A stretch of 64,000 nucleotides of DNA from Diphasiastrum complanatum. Lineage: Eukaryota; Streptophyta; Lycopodiopsida; Lycopodiales; Lycopodiaceae. The notes below the pieces were generated by a model. That model made no database searches, was not told where the DNA came from, and saw only the letters and a program-made list of their open reading frames with translations. Positions 1-11,342 of the stretch are shown here, piece by piece (positions within the stretch are counted from its first letter, which is position 1; each line of letters opens with the position of its first letter). The position numbers and the translations under genes are program-made. The stretch lies in the NCBI GenBank assembly GCA_029204225.1, contig CM055108.1, forward strand, positions 21,025,644 to 21,089,643. Direction: 5' to 3'.

Positions 1-858
1 AATGCCAACAAAGAAGAAGACAAGGGATCAGTGTGAAAAATACAAAAATAAGCTTGGTAGAGGCCAAAAATCTTGTATATAGATAAACACACATGTGTGG
101 AGCCTGTTCCCATGTGTGAAGATAGTGTACTTGTCATGTACCATAATCATATAGGTTGTACATATGATTTAATTCAAGTTCTAGTGGCTAAAAAGGCCAC
201 TAGTTTCCTAGACATATGACACATGGCATCAATTAATGGATTGCATGAGCCACATCCTTTGGTTAGGTGTCATATCACATGTGTAGATGACAGCTCACAT
301 GTGTGGAATAAGCTGAAATAGGCAATGCTGACTTCTAGAAGATTTCCAAGTAGATCTCCATATAGAAGGAAAATGGACGAAAAGTGCTCAAAATAGAAGG
401 TTTTGTCCAAGTGTCAATTTTGCATGGTGAATTATCATATGACAAAGCACCTTCACACATGTGGGATCAGAGGGATGATCAGTACCACGAGCTCCCACTT
501 ATTGTATATATAGAGCCACATTTGGCCATAATCAATGTGAGACACCAATCTTGGTTTTAGAAGCAATTTTGAGTGATTCTCTCCATTTGTCTACATTTGT
601 TTTGATTGTTTTGAGGTTCTATCAATGTGTACTTTATTTTGAGGTTGGAGTACGTACTCAGACATTTTTTTACACATGTGAAACCAGAAAGTACACCTAC
701 CTTCAATTAATAATTGTTCTTGTTAGGATTTTGTGTCTAGAATTGATCTAGATTGATCTTAATCTCAAGTAGATTGATAGATCAAGAAATCTGACAACCA
801 ATCCCTTTTGAGGATCAGATTAGGATACACTCTTGGTACTTTTTGTACTTTTTGCACA
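1..858 (+). mobile_element. Copia-type LTR, 5' limit not resolved
   Basis: This stretch ends in CA immediately before a tRNA-Met-type primer-binding site at 859, so it reads as the 5' LTR of a plus-strand retrotransposon. It contains a TATA-like TATATATAG at 505-513 and five CACATGTG palindromes. No second copy of this LTR is visible in the window, so the exact start and the target duplication cannot be fixed, and the LTR may begin outside the window. Confidence 0.55.
505..513 (+). promoter_or_regulatory. TATA-like box in LTR
   Basis: TATATATAG lies about 350 bp before the LTR end, a plausible place for the U3/R promoter of a plant LTR. It is inferred from position and motif only. Confidence 0.35.
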
Positions 859-870
859 TGGTATCAGAGC
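859..870 (+). other. Primer-binding site, tRNA-Met type
   Basis: TGGTATCAGAGC is the usual plant Copia/Gypsy primer-binding site, complementary to the 3' end of initiator tRNA-Met. It directly follows the CA end of the LTR. Confidence 0.75.
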
Positions 871-2800
871 CTAGTACAAGAGGTTTTGTTGAAATTGATA
901 GGGTTAATCCAAATCAAAGCCAAAATTAGCAGTTTTTTTGGAAACTAGTCAAATTTTGTGTAGCGAGTTGGATTTGATAGTATCCTCAAAATTTTTGGTC
1001 CAGATCTTGTTGTGGGCTGTAGGAACCCTTTTCACACATGTGAGGCCATACAGCTCCGATTTTGACTGAGAAATTTCAAAAATTTATAGAATTTGACTGA
1101 CATACCCAATTTGAGTGATTTTTGGTGCAAAATCAAGCATTTTCTATAGAAAATCTAATCCCTTGATTAGTTCTTGGATTAGATAAGCCAAGAAATTAAA
1201 TTTGAAGCTTGAATTAGGTGCATTAATTGATTATCTTTGATTTTTTGAGTGCATGTTGAAGTTGAGAGAGATTTCGCTAAAAATCATAGATTAAGGAGTG
1301 ATATGCAAGGTGAGAGGTTGAAATCCATTGTACCAGCACTCTAAATTTGTTCAAGAGTGATAGGGTCAAGTTTAGAAGCATCAATTTGCTAGAAAACATC
1401 CTTGGATCTGTCCTCCAAGTGAAACCTTTGAGAGTTTCTAGTGCATATAGAGCATCTATGCAAATCTTTTGTAGAATTTGATAGAGATTGGCTTCAATTG
1501 AAAGTTCTAGAAAAGAGATTGAGAACCAAGTCACATTATTTAATCCTACTCAATTTTTTTGAGTGTTTGTGAGGTTTGAAAAGAGTCATTAAGGTGTCTA
1601 TGGCAAATGTGTAGAGAGAGATCCAATTTTCTAAGAGTTCCTTCCTTTGTAGAAGGCAAGATCTAGAAGCTCATTTTGTGTTGTTATTGGTGGAGAATTT
1701 GTATTCTCCTAGGTGATCAAATCTTTCTAAGTGGCATTAGCTCTTTGAAGCACAATATCTTAGTGAGAAAAAGCACAACTTTTGATTTTGAATTTCATTC
1801 CAAGTCTTAAGAGGTAGAGTAATTGGTGGAATCCAATAGAGGTGATTGAATCAATTTATTGAGCAAAAATTGACATAGTATGTATGAAACTCAAATTAGT
1901 TCTATTCAACTTTCTTTGTGAGAGTGTGAGGGTCAATTTGAGATCCCATTGGATGTCTAGAATGAGGAGGAGTCCATATTTGAGTATTCATGCATGGTTG
2001 AGATCTTTGTGAATCTCTAGTTGTCTAATTTTCTAAGCTTTGTGAAAAATTGGTGGTATAGTTTGTTGTCAAATCAAATCAAATTAATTCTAAACCTCAA
2101 GCGTGAGATTATTTGGGTCAAGAGTGAGTCCAAAAGAAGTGATTAAGTTTTATTTTCATGTATTTGAAACAAAACCCATCTTTTGTTCAAGAATCTCAAG
2201 TGTTGAGAGAACTAGTCAAGTGAAAAGGAAAATCTAGGTGACAAATCTTTTTCATATCCATTTCAACTTTCAAAAGAAAGAGTCATTGGTATTTGATGAG
2301 TCCAATAGGAGATTGGATCTGATTTCTTTAGTGATTTGACTCAAAGATTGTGTGCTTTTGTCTTAGTGATCAAAACAAAGTTTCCAAGTGACTAGTCATT
2401 ACTGTGAAGATTGATTCTTTGGCATGTTTTGCCATGTTGTGAATAATGAGATTTTGGTAATTTGGACTCATTCTCTCTCTACTTGAGCTTTCTTTCATTA
2501 ATTTTCTCTCTCTACCCGAGAGCAGGCTGTTTTTCCCATACTGAACACTTAGAATTATTTCTGACATTCAATTCTCATAGTGAGAAGTTAAATTTTTTCA
2601 TCAGATGTATGCCATTGTGCTCTTGCCATAGATTTTTCAAGTATATTGTTCTCTGATCAATCTTGTGCAATCACAACACCTCAGTAAGATCCTATAGGGT
2701 GTGTGGTGAAGTTCACACGTGCTAAAAACTTCACACCAACTGACTGTTGAATATGTGATCCGCTATCCAGTTAGTTACTCAACAAGTGGCCCTCTATGAA
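871..2800 (+). mobile_element. Non-coding retrotransposon leader
   Basis: About 1.9 kb downstream of the primer site holds no convincing coding frame. It is T-rich and reuses short motifs such as TTGAGTG and GTGATTGAATC. I read it as the long untranslated leader of the element that starts with the LTR at the window edge. No gag follows before the LTR-B fragment at 3556, so the element is truncated or interrupted. Confidence 0.4.
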
Positions 2801-3555
2801 AGTGCAGACTAAAAAAAAGTGGCATGCCTGCTCCATCATGCCCTCAATCCGCCCCTATCTCCACAAAGTAGCGAGCCTCTATAGCTCAGTTCTGAGCCAC
2901 CATCTCCATATCTAGCCATCGAGCAGAAGAATTAGAATGTTGTTGTGCCTGCCTAGCCACACATCTATTCCACAGGCCAGTGCACAATACAACTCATCCA
3001 ACATCCAATTGTTTGAGGCAAAATCATGTACAACACACCTTCCCCCCACACAAGTAATTGGTGATTTAGTAGAGGTAGCTTGATTGGTAGATGAGCGGAC
3101 CCTCTCCCCACTGATCGCAACTTGAGCGCAGGAATTGAGGTATATTTCTTGACAAAATGTTTTTATTTTTGTCACTGGTTTTTGTTTACAATGATCAAAG
3201 TATGAATGTAGACCTCAATCACTCATAGTTAAACGATGGATAGATGTTTTATGAACGAGATTGGCATTTCTATACCATGTGCTTAATTGATGTGTGCTAA
3301 TTGGTAGTAAGGTTATACGAGTTGTGTGTAATCACGTTAAACGGTGTGTGAATGTGGTAATTAGAGTAAATGTCATCTAGGTCATTGACTTATATAGGTT
3401 TCGTAGCCCTCCTCTTGGAATATAGAGGGAGGGCTAACAGAAGCTCGGTGAGGTGGAATATCCTCTCGGGCCTAAGAAATTGAACCAGTATTTTTGTTCT
3501 GATGCCACACCTAGAGAACAATCTTTGGTGTATTGTTGGAATACACGAGCACTAT
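2801..3555. other. Unassigned sequence with a short minus-strand ORF
   Basis: No family is recognisable. An 87-codon open frame on the minus strand (3175 to 2912) has no motif I know, and its upstream start is not supported. The part near 3420-3550 runs into the LTR-B fragment without a clean boundary. Confidence 0.3.
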
Positions 3556-3949
3556 TTGGGTGGAAGTTATCTGTTTATGGCTGTCCAGTCTGGCGTGGCG
3601 CCAGGTTGGCTTCCAGCGCTCGTAACGAAGCTTTCAGTTGGTTAAGTCTGGTGTAAGTCAAACCGCTTGCTTGGAATGGATGTTACTCGTTTGTAACAAA
3701 GCTTCGAGTTGGTTAAGTTTGATGTATGTCAGGCGGCTTGCTTGGAGGGAAGTCACCCACATCGGGACCCCCGATCTGGCATGGCGCCAGGTTGGATCTC
3801 AATGTTAGTTTTCGGAACTTCAGGTTGGTTAAGTCTGATCGTTGTTGGTGAGTTGGTTGCTTGTATGTCAAGTGGGTTTGGATGGCAAGAGTTGAAGGCT
3901 GGGAAGCTAAGTCGTGGTTCCCGGCTCCCTTTGGGATGTCTGCGCTACA
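3556..3949 (+). mobile_element. LTR-B fragment (3' third of LTR)
   Basis: This is nearly identical to the 3' part of the longer LTR-B copies at 24552, 40223 (minus), 41453, 46610 and 48914. It ends at the same TGCGCTACA. The 5' two thirds are missing. Directly after the end, with no primer site, comes gag coding sequence, and the same junction occurs in inverted orientation at 40223. Confidence 0.75.
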
Positions 3950-5289
3950 CTAGGGCATTCGACACAACTCGAACCTTATTGGCAAAAGATGCGACACTGA
4001 CACTTCAAAAGGCAATAGACGGAGTAAGGAGGAAGTAGAAGCTCGTGTATGCTATGACGACAATGGTGATTCAGAAAATGCTCTACTTACTCAGAAGAAT
4101 AAATCTTCTAAGAAGTCTAAGTTTAAGAGAGAGTCATCTAAAAAGAATGAGTCTAAGACTAATGAACAACAATCTGGAAAACTCAGAAGACTTCTGGTGA
4201 TAAGAAGATCTGCAACAGATGTAGAAAATCAGGTCACACAAAAGAAAAGTGTTGGCTAAATCCAAAGATTGAATGCATTCATTGTCATAAATGGGGTCAT
4301 GCAACAGTAGACTATTATCAGAATCCCAGAAACAAAAAGGAGCAGAATCGAAGTGAACCTTCAGATTCAAACTATGTCAAAGACAAAGAAGAATGCTCCA
4401 GAGCAGCAGAAGACAGGGCAACAAGGAATTCAACAGCTTATGTTAGTACTGATGTATGTTGTTCATCTAATTCAATTCAAGAAGTAGTATTTGATTTGAG
4501 AGCCACCTCACATTTTGTTTTCTCGAAACAAATTTTGTTTGAGTACAAGAAGACGAACTATTCGAGATTTATTATACTTGAAGATGGTTTTAAACACGTG
4601 GGTAATGGAACTTGTGTATTATGGCTGGACACGAATCAGGGAGACAAGAAACTAGAGGAAGTTCTCTATGTCTCTACTCTTGATAAAGATCTTCTATCCA
4701 TTGCTAAGATAGTCGATACAGGCATGTCAGCAACCTTCACGAAGAACTCTTGTAAACTATTCGAGAAAGATTCTGATATCCTGGTTGCTAAAGGCAACAG
4801 AAAAGGAAATTTATATCACTTGAACATTCGAACAAGAATCGAACAAGTCAATCAAACTTAGGAATCAACAGATGTACTGTGGCACAAGAGGCTATGTCAC
4901 ATGAACATGGAAGACTTGTACCAAGCCAACAAAAGTCAAAGAATTCAAGGAGTCGAAATCAAAAGTAGAGATATTCAAACTACCTCCCAATTCTGTCTTA
5001 AAGACAAGATGACTAGAACACCTTTTAGTAAGGATGTTTAGAAAGCAACTAAGGTACTTAAAATTGTGCATTAAAATATTTGTGGACCATTCGGAGTACT
5101 TCATTATGTTTTTTGATGACTTCAGCAAGTTCGTTGTAATATAATTTATTCGTACTAAATCTGAAGCTTTCGAAAAAATTTGTGGAGTATACGAATTGGG
5201 CTGAGAAGCAGACAGGCAATAATCTGAAGCAAATTTGCACAGATCATGGAGGTGAGTACATTTCCAACGATTTCAAAGCTTACTATTAG
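3950..5289 (+). pseudogene. gag-pol: Copia gag-protease-integrase remnant
   Basis: The order is that of Ty1/Copia. A gag C-terminal piece (3952-4200) is followed by a zinc knuckle, C-x2-C-x4-H-x4-C, at 4211-4252, and by a second knuckle whose last cysteine reads as tyrosine. A protease-like block follows (4490-4830), in which the catalytic D-S-G has become D-L-R. A pre-integrase motif LWHKRLCH lies at about 4879, with the usual glycine changed to cysteine, and then the first part of integrase with several stops. Frameshifts occur near 4035 and 4200, and TAG at 4859-4861 ends the longest frame. The sequence breaks off near 5289, so reverse transcriptase and RNase H are absent. It is plainly non-functional. 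Confidence 0.8.
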
Positions 5290-5740
5290 TGGATTCCAGA
5301 GAATCCCCAGATGCCGAGCCAAGTTGAAGACATAGAGTATCTCTCACCCATGACCGAGGAGGTCTCAGAAGGAGGAGAACAGAAGAAGCTGAGAGCCGAG
5401 GATTTACTAGCTAGGATGACAGTTATTATCTATGTGAGCCTACATGGTGTATTCTAGAGAAGGAACGACCATGTAGGAGCTAGTAATGTTTCCTAGGCAT
5501 TGTAAATAAGTGTAGACCCCCTTAAAGAATTTAGAGTGAGCCACCTTTTGATGGTGACCTCTAGTGGAAGGGCAATTTCCACATGTAATTTCTAATTTGG
5601 TGGAATTGCCACTTGGGCTCCACATGGGCAGCTCTCTTGCTGAGGGAGCCTTGATTATATTGTCAATTTTTCTTGAGTAAATAAAGAAGATCTTCCATGA
5701 GTTCTTGATGATTGTGAAGCTCCTTGTTCATCTTACATAG
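5290..5740 (+). other. Unassigned segment with a 55-codon frame
   Basis: The Copia remnant stops at about 5289. A new open frame of about 55 codons (5290-5457), rich in Glu, Ser and Leu, ends in TAG. The rest is non-coding, ending with AATAAAGAAG at 5679-5688. It may be the 3' end of the element or gene that owns the ORF at 5741. No domain is recognised. Confidence 0.3.
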
Positions 5741-7640
5741 ATGCAGACCTGGTATGAGCAGGCAGAGTCATTCTTCAAGGCAATTGAGTTTCAGATCTCT
5801 ATTCTGACGGGGTATCAAAGTCCATACCTAATACATATGGCATATGCCAATTATAACGCTATGGAAAGATCGTGCCAACTCATAGTTCCTCCTGTCAGGA
5901 ACTATGTTTATAACATATCTTTTGTGGCGGCCGACTTGCAACCCTTCGGGTTCCCTCGAGGGCCAAATGCTGTCACAAGAATGCTCCAGAAGATTGAGCA
6001 GACAGCCTATTTCAACTACATAGATCCCTCAGTGGACAAATGGAAGAATAAAGACGGGTACCGAGTTGAGGCCATCAATGATCAGCAGTTGCAAGCGACA
6101 TGTGCCTATTTGACCAAATGCACACAAAGACCAAGGACAAAAGTGCTGAGGGTACCCATGTCCATCTTCCACATGATGGCAGATTCATGACTGCATGCCC
6201 AGAACCTTTATGATTGGGCACAGTTTGCTTCGAACTACCTTCATGAGTGTCTTAAGAACAAGCAGCCAATAACCATAATGGGGTATCTCATGACTGATAT
6301 CACACTCTAGCAAGTACAAAATGGGCCCAGACTCAAACAACACCTACAACTTGAGGACAAAGCCTAGGACATCCCCGTAGGATCAAAACATTCCAAACGT
6401 CCACGATCACCAACGAGGCTTCCACCCAAAAGGGTAAACACCAGTATCATTCCACTAGTACACAAGCGACAAAGCCCACAACCATATCCACAAGCAGCTG
6501 CATCCTCAAAAGCTCAACAGGCCGATACCTCCAAGGCCTAGTTGCCAGACACAAGGCAACAACGAATACGCCGGAAGCTTCAAGCCAGGATGAAATCACC
6601 TAATGAATCATCATCAGATGATTTAGTGAATGCAGACTCTCCGACACACTCCTCACCCTTACACACCATCGACGGGGGTGATGGAGCAGCCACATCGTCT
6701 GGAGCAGCGGACATGGGCACAACCCATGTCGTGCCACCAGATGAAGTCACCACCCCACCCATGCTGATAGCCACGCCAACGCCGCCAACATCACCAACGA
6801 CACTTTTTTCGAGGGGGGAGGAGTGGGGAGTTCCAATCCCCAAGACAGGGAAGCGGCCCAGCAGCCACAGGCCTAGAAAGTCCACACCTTGGACACTTTG
6901 CAATATTTTGATGTTGCGGACCTGATGGAGATAAGTGATGATGAATCAGAGAAAGACGATCAGCCAGAGAAAGTCTGACCCTCCCAATAACCACCACCAT
7001 TGCTACTAGCATTAATCCTCCACTCTCTCCACCTCCATCTTCATTCCCTCCACAACGTCTATTTTTTGGATTAGCTTCACCATTCCACACCCCTGATCAG
7101 TACCCAACCATCACTAACCCTGAGAAGCTCTCCGAAAAAGCTAAGCGCTCAATGATTGGCCTATCCGAAGCAAGCTATCACATGCATTGGTTGGTAAGCC
7201 AACACCAAATGCTCGAGAATAAGGTCCAATACCAGGACTGAGAAATTGCGCAACAACAGAAGCTGGCCAAGGAAAACGAAAAAGAGACAGAAGAAATCAG
7301 ATCTGTGATGGCCAGGCAGAAGACCACTTTAGAAGAGGTACAACAGCAATCGAAGCACTAGATGGTCCAGATCGACCAAGTATGAGACGGATCGTCGGGT
7401 GCAATGATAGTTGGTGTCCCTCTAATAAAGCTCGAGGACATACAGTTCCAGGCCCCACAGGCCACAGCCATCCGGATGGAGAAGTATGTGCGGCTGATCT
7501 AGGAACGGAAAGCCGAGAAAATAAATTTTGAGAATATTGTGGCCAAGCAGAAAAAGATCATCCTTGAGTCCCAGAAGTAGGTAGAAGATACAATGAAGGC
7601 CCTGCAGCAAGTCTTGGACAAGGTGAACTAGTTGTGAGAC
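5741..7640 (+). pseudogene. Decayed ORF of unknown family, C-terminal coiled coil
   Basis: One long reading frame can be followed with interruptions. The first block (5741-6190) is rich in aromatic and charged residues and looks globular. The same frame continues through in-frame TGA (6188-6190) and TAG codons (about 6308, 6366, 6539) to a Ser/Pro/Thr-rich region (6542-6810). A frameshift at the T-run near 6806 leads to an acidic patch around 6905-6975 and a proline-rich stretch. From about 7085 to 7640 comes a Gln/Glu/Lys-rich coiled coil, interrupted again by TAG and TGA. The stops I see are all TAG or TGA, as expected from C-to-T change at CAG and CGA codons in methylated DNA. I do not recognise the family. 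It could be an extra ORF of a retrotransposon or a captured host gene. It sits between a Copia remnant and an inverted Gypsy LTR. Confidence 0.5.
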
Positions 7641-7658
7641 ACGGCGTGCAAGGCCCAA

Positions 7659-8576
7659 TGTCGCGTTGGCTCCTCAAAAGGCGCTGGGACTTGAGCAGTT
7701 TTCCCAACACGCGCTTAAGTCTAACATTCATCCATCATGCACTTATGTAAAAGCCAACTTAGAAACGTAACAAGCTTAACCATTCAGACTTAAGAAAATT
7801 GGATTCCCAACCAGCCCGAAAGCCAACTCAGAATCCGTCCCCAAAAGATAACCAAAGGCAAAGACAAGCCACACATGAAACCCAAGGCATAGTGGTCGCC
7901 AAACTGACCAAATGGCATAGCGGTGAGCCACACGTCAGTGACGTGGACCCTTACGCGCCGGCGATACAAAAAGGTTGTAGTAAGGGTCCTTCCACTTGGA
8001 CCAGTCCCAGAGGCGAAGCCAAAATGGTAATCATCCCCAAGGATCAACTTTATTAAATTTGGAAGAGATTACATTCATACATGGATTGACTGGTCTCGGG
8101 GCCACCAACACGTGCTGGGCATTGTGCTTGGCTCGTGTTGGTAGAGGGAGCTGAGACCTGGCGACTAGATTCCTGGTGCTGGTTGAGCTGCCCAAGTTTC
8201 TGTCTGTCGAACTCCCCCTATAGTTCTGGTGTGATTTGGCACGCCCCCTCTGCCCTGGAATATAGTTCTTTTTGGTAAAGAATGCTTTTTTGGACTTAGT
8301 TTTTATTTTGCTGATTAAGCTTGGCAAGGCTGGCAAAATCAGTCTGGCTCCCGGAGATGGGTCCCGGGAGCCGTCCCGGTGGCAGAATCAACTTGGCTTC
8401 TGACTAGGCCATGACTCGAGCTCGAGAGCTAGCTCATGACATGTAACTACTTGGCTGGCTCACCACAGGTCAGAGGCTCAGTCCTTGACTTCCTAACTTG
8501 CTCTGGGACCTTTAGGAAGTGTCAACCCTTAGAGTCTTACAAGGCACTTTGGTGCACCTGAGTCAGCTTTACAACA
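7659..8576 (-). mobile_element. LTR-G, 3' LTR of an inverted Gypsy element
   Basis: This is the reverse complement of the LTRs at 25988-26906 and 35538-36432, of the same length (918 bp). It starts on the minus strand with TGTTGTAAAG-like sequence at 8576 and ends near 7659 with a degenerate CAACA (reads CGACA). The flanking sequence at 8577 matches the polypurine tract and 3' internal end of the Gypsy element at 35400-35537, so this is a 3' LTR with its interior to the right. Confidence 0.85.
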
Positions 8577-8894
8577 TCCTTTCCTCGTTTGAGAAAGCTG
8601 ATGTCCTCATCAGGGCCAAACTAGACCTAGGACGCATGGCACGGGCTTAATTCATCTGCCATGACAGCTTTAAATTAAAGGTACATTGGCAGTAGCACAA
8701 GAAAAGTGTAGATCAAGTTCACTTATGTAAAACCTGTGTAAAGCTGCAAGTGATTTATTGACAAGTTAAGAAAGATACCTGGAAGTTCCTTGAACTTCAG
8801 AGTGGTCGTGAGTGTTCATACAGGAGACATGCCGCCAGGTAGTGCATTGTGTGCCAATCTGGAAAAACGATTGTTGCGTTGATTTTTCTGCAGG
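8577..8894 (-). mobile_element. 3' internal end of inverted LTR-G Gypsy element
   Basis: Reading the minus strand, the sequence matches the non-coding tail of the Gypsy element at about 35310-35537, including the purine tract next to the LTR (about 8577-8590). The match fades beyond about 8750. No coding part of this copy remains before repeat family D begins. Confidence 0.6.
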
Positions 8895-9180
8895 TAATCT
8901 TGCATTTTCTTTTTGTGGGGAAGTTGTTTATAGGATCCTAGACATGCGACTACACATCACAGACCACATTCTATTCTAGCAATCTAGACAATTTGACAAC
9001 ACAAGATAGGGAGATGCACGAAAATAGGGCTACTATATTATCAGTTTAGTTTCTAGAGCGAGATCGTCAGTGTCTCGCTCGTTGGCGGAATGACATTCTG
9101 CTCTTTCGCAGTGTTCTGCTCGTTGACAGACTTTCATGCACAACTATAGTTTCTAGCATTTTTCTTTCTGCCCTACTTGC

Positions 9181-9243
<63 letters not shown>

Positions 9244-9490
9244 TCATTCTATTTTTATGATCCAAAGAGGATCATTTATACCTCCACAGTGTGGAGTTTA
9301 CAAGATGGCTAAACGTAGAATCACAAGACTAGTTAACGCCAATCAACTAGTTAGTTAGTGTCGGTTGTTGCCATTCATTTCAATTGGGCGTGAAGTCTAT
9401 GACTCCAAGCCCGTTGAGCTGCCAGCTGGCAGTGCAAAAGATTTTTCTTTGTCTCTTTCGTGGTTTTTCGTTTGCGCCCCTTCACGGTTT
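8895..9490. repeat. Repeat family D, copy 1
   Basis: This is clearly homologous to 42345-42970. Shared landmarks are GGATCC near the left end, CTCGCTCGTTGGCGGA, GACTTTCATGCACAACTAT and the block ACAAGACTAGTTAACGC. The copy carries a CT microsatellite that the other copy lacks. It is probably part of an LTR; the second copy has a minus-strand primer-site-like sequence at its left edge, but the LTR ends are not resolved. Confidence 0.65.
9184..9241. repeat. (CT)n microsatellite
   Basis: A perfect CT run of about 58 bp inside repeat family D copy 1. The other copy has only short CT stretches at this place. Confidence 0.95.
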
Positions 9491-9539
9491 GCGGTACCGA
9501 ATGCGGGCCCAAATACACGAGCCATCCACAAACCCATTC

Positions 9540-9773
9540 AAGGGACAAGAACCTGATAGAGCCGAGTCCTCACAAGCACGACCCCATTTTTATGGTGCTG
9601 AATCCTCCCAGGTCAGAACCAACCTTAATGGTGCTTCTGCTACCCACGGTGCTCATCTTGAGAGATGTACACCTAAGATAGATCTACCAAAGTTTGACAG
9701 TAGTTCGGACCCTCAAAGATTTTTTCAAACCTTTGAGAATGTCGACAAACTCTTCAAGATGAGGGAGATCTAG
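9540..9773 (+). pseudogene. gag: Gypsy gag N-terminal fragment
   Basis: The frame includes PKIDLPKFDSSSDPQRFF, the typical entry of a Ty3/Gypsy capsid domain (basic residue, Ile-Asp-Leu-Pro-Lys-Phe, then Asp-Pro and an aromatic). It stops at TAG 9771-9773 shortly after, with no further gag. The preceding residues are low complexity and partly come from repeat D. It is a short relic. Confidence 0.6.
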
Positions 9774-9775
9774 AG

Positions 9776-10743
9776 TGGATAATCTCCTACTAGATCTAAG
9801 ATCATACACAAGAACAGGAGGTGTGGCTATTTTTGGGTCTTTTATTTTTTTTTTAACCTCAAATATTTTTGTAAATATTTTATATATAAGGGTGATCAAA
9901 TGATGGATCAAACCGAAATGAAAGAGAACTCAGACCAAAATCAGATCAGGATCTAAACAAAAGTTGGATGGATGAAAAGAAGTGTAATGCAAATTTAAAA
10001 GGCAATTGAGGAAGATCAAAAAGTGTAGATAAGTTCTGATTGTCGAAAACTCAAAAAAAAATTATGTTTTCTATGATGGCGAGTCAGGGAGTGACGAGTA
10101 AACGCGAGTTAGGGAAAGTAAATGCGAGTAAAAGCTGATTACTCATCAAGCTATCTATTTGCTATAAATGATGATCAGAATAATCTAAAAAAGTCACGAA
10201 TTAAGTGGAGCAGTTTGCGGGTTAGTGCGAATAACTAGATCTTTACTTGTCGGTCCGGTACAAAGTAGATCAGCTACTATACTTGCTATTGTACTGATGG
10301 CGAGTAAAGATACTGAACAAATTAAGAAAAAACTCTGTTGGTGAGTTTCTGCGAGTAAAGAGAAAAAGTCAAGAAATAAAAAATGAGCAAGAAATTTAAA
10401 TCGACAAGTTACTGCCAGTTAGAGATAGTTTACTCGCCGATCTCCATAATGGTAGTTCTAAGGCTACTGATCACTCTGTATTGATGGCAAGATTGGCTCA
10501 ATAAAAATGCAAAAAACTAGATGAGCTAAAATCATTGTTGTCGAGTTTGTGCAAGTAAAGCTCTTTACTCGTCAAGATCACATAGTAGGCCTCTGAGTCT
10601 ACTCTGCTCATGGAACAGTGGCAAGTTAAAAAGATGACAAAAATTGCAAAAAGGTCTGAGGGCGAGTAAAAAACTATCAAAATGCAAGAACAATAAAAGA
10701 AAATACAAACAAAAACTCATTTGTAGAATGGTTTAGCACTGTC
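9776..10743. mobile_element. A-rich retroelement interior with recurring GAGTAAA
   Basis: There is no coding frame of note. Between about 10070 and 10690 the words GCGAGTAAA, GAGTAAAG and their complement TTTACTCG recur many times at irregular spacing. The right end abuts a minus-strand tRNA-Asp-type primer site, so this is the leader or interior of an inverted tRNA-Asp-primed element. Confidence 0.4.
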
Positions 10744-10761
10744 TCCTCGACAACGGCACCA
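10744..10761 (-). other. Primer-binding site, tRNA-Asp type (minus strand)
   Basis: On the minus strand the sequence reads TGGTGCCGTTGTCGAGGA. Plant Gypsy elements of the Tat/Athila group use TGGCGCCGTTGCCGGGGA, complementary to tRNA-Asp. The differences are mostly C-to-T or G-to-A. It lies 6 bp from the LTR end at 10768. Confidence 0.65.
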
Positions 10762-10767
10762 AAAAAA

Positions 10768-11342
10768 TGTTGGACCCTTTTTGTGCCTCTCTAATCGACA
10801 AGATGAAGAGGGCAAAGAAGGGGGATGGATCTCCAATCTAGTGAGTATTGATGTAGTATCGGGTTTCGATACAAAGGGGAGAGGGATAAACTACAAGCTA
10901 AAAATGGAATCTCAGCCTACCAAGAGTGTCAATCTTGGTGTTGGATCTAAAGGTGGAATGGCTTAGATGTGGGTATGATATTCTTTTTTCATTCTTTTTC
11001 TTTTTGGGGTTTTTGGGTTGTTTTGATCCTCTTCTTGGATCTTGGTCTCTTGGCTTATCTAGGCATCTTTGGCTCTAGATCTTTTCCTCTTGAGGTTGAT
11101 CTTCTGAAGGGAGGTGAACAATGAAAGGAAAATCTTTCTAATGGATCCTAATGATCTCTTCCAAAGAGGATTTTCTAACACCTATTTTGCTTGAGTGTGA
11201 TTTTGTGGATTAGTTGGATGAAAGCAAGTGCTAATGATTATTCGAGAATGTGATAGTATGATTAACAACAACAAACAAGCATTCATCATCCACAATCAAT
11301 CATACACAAGTAAATTAGGAGGGCTTCACACAAATCAAGAAT
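10768..11342 (-). mobile_element. LTR-C copy 1 (minus strand)
   Basis: Read on the minus strand, this ends in GGGTCCAACA just before the tRNA-Asp-type primer site, so it is a 5' LTR. It matches 23707-24282 in opposite orientation over about 575 bp. Its far end is abrupt at 11342, where Copia RNase H sequence begins, so the LTR is probably truncated. Confidence 0.65.

Noticed and set aside
859..870. tRNA-gene fragments suggested by TGGTATCAGAGC motifs
   Set aside because: Each lies directly after an LTR end and has no tRNA fold; they are primer-binding sites.
6580..6903. Minus-strand ORF of 107 codons
   Set aside because: It is antisense to the Ser/Pro-rich part of the decayed plus-strand ORF, with composition explained by that strand.
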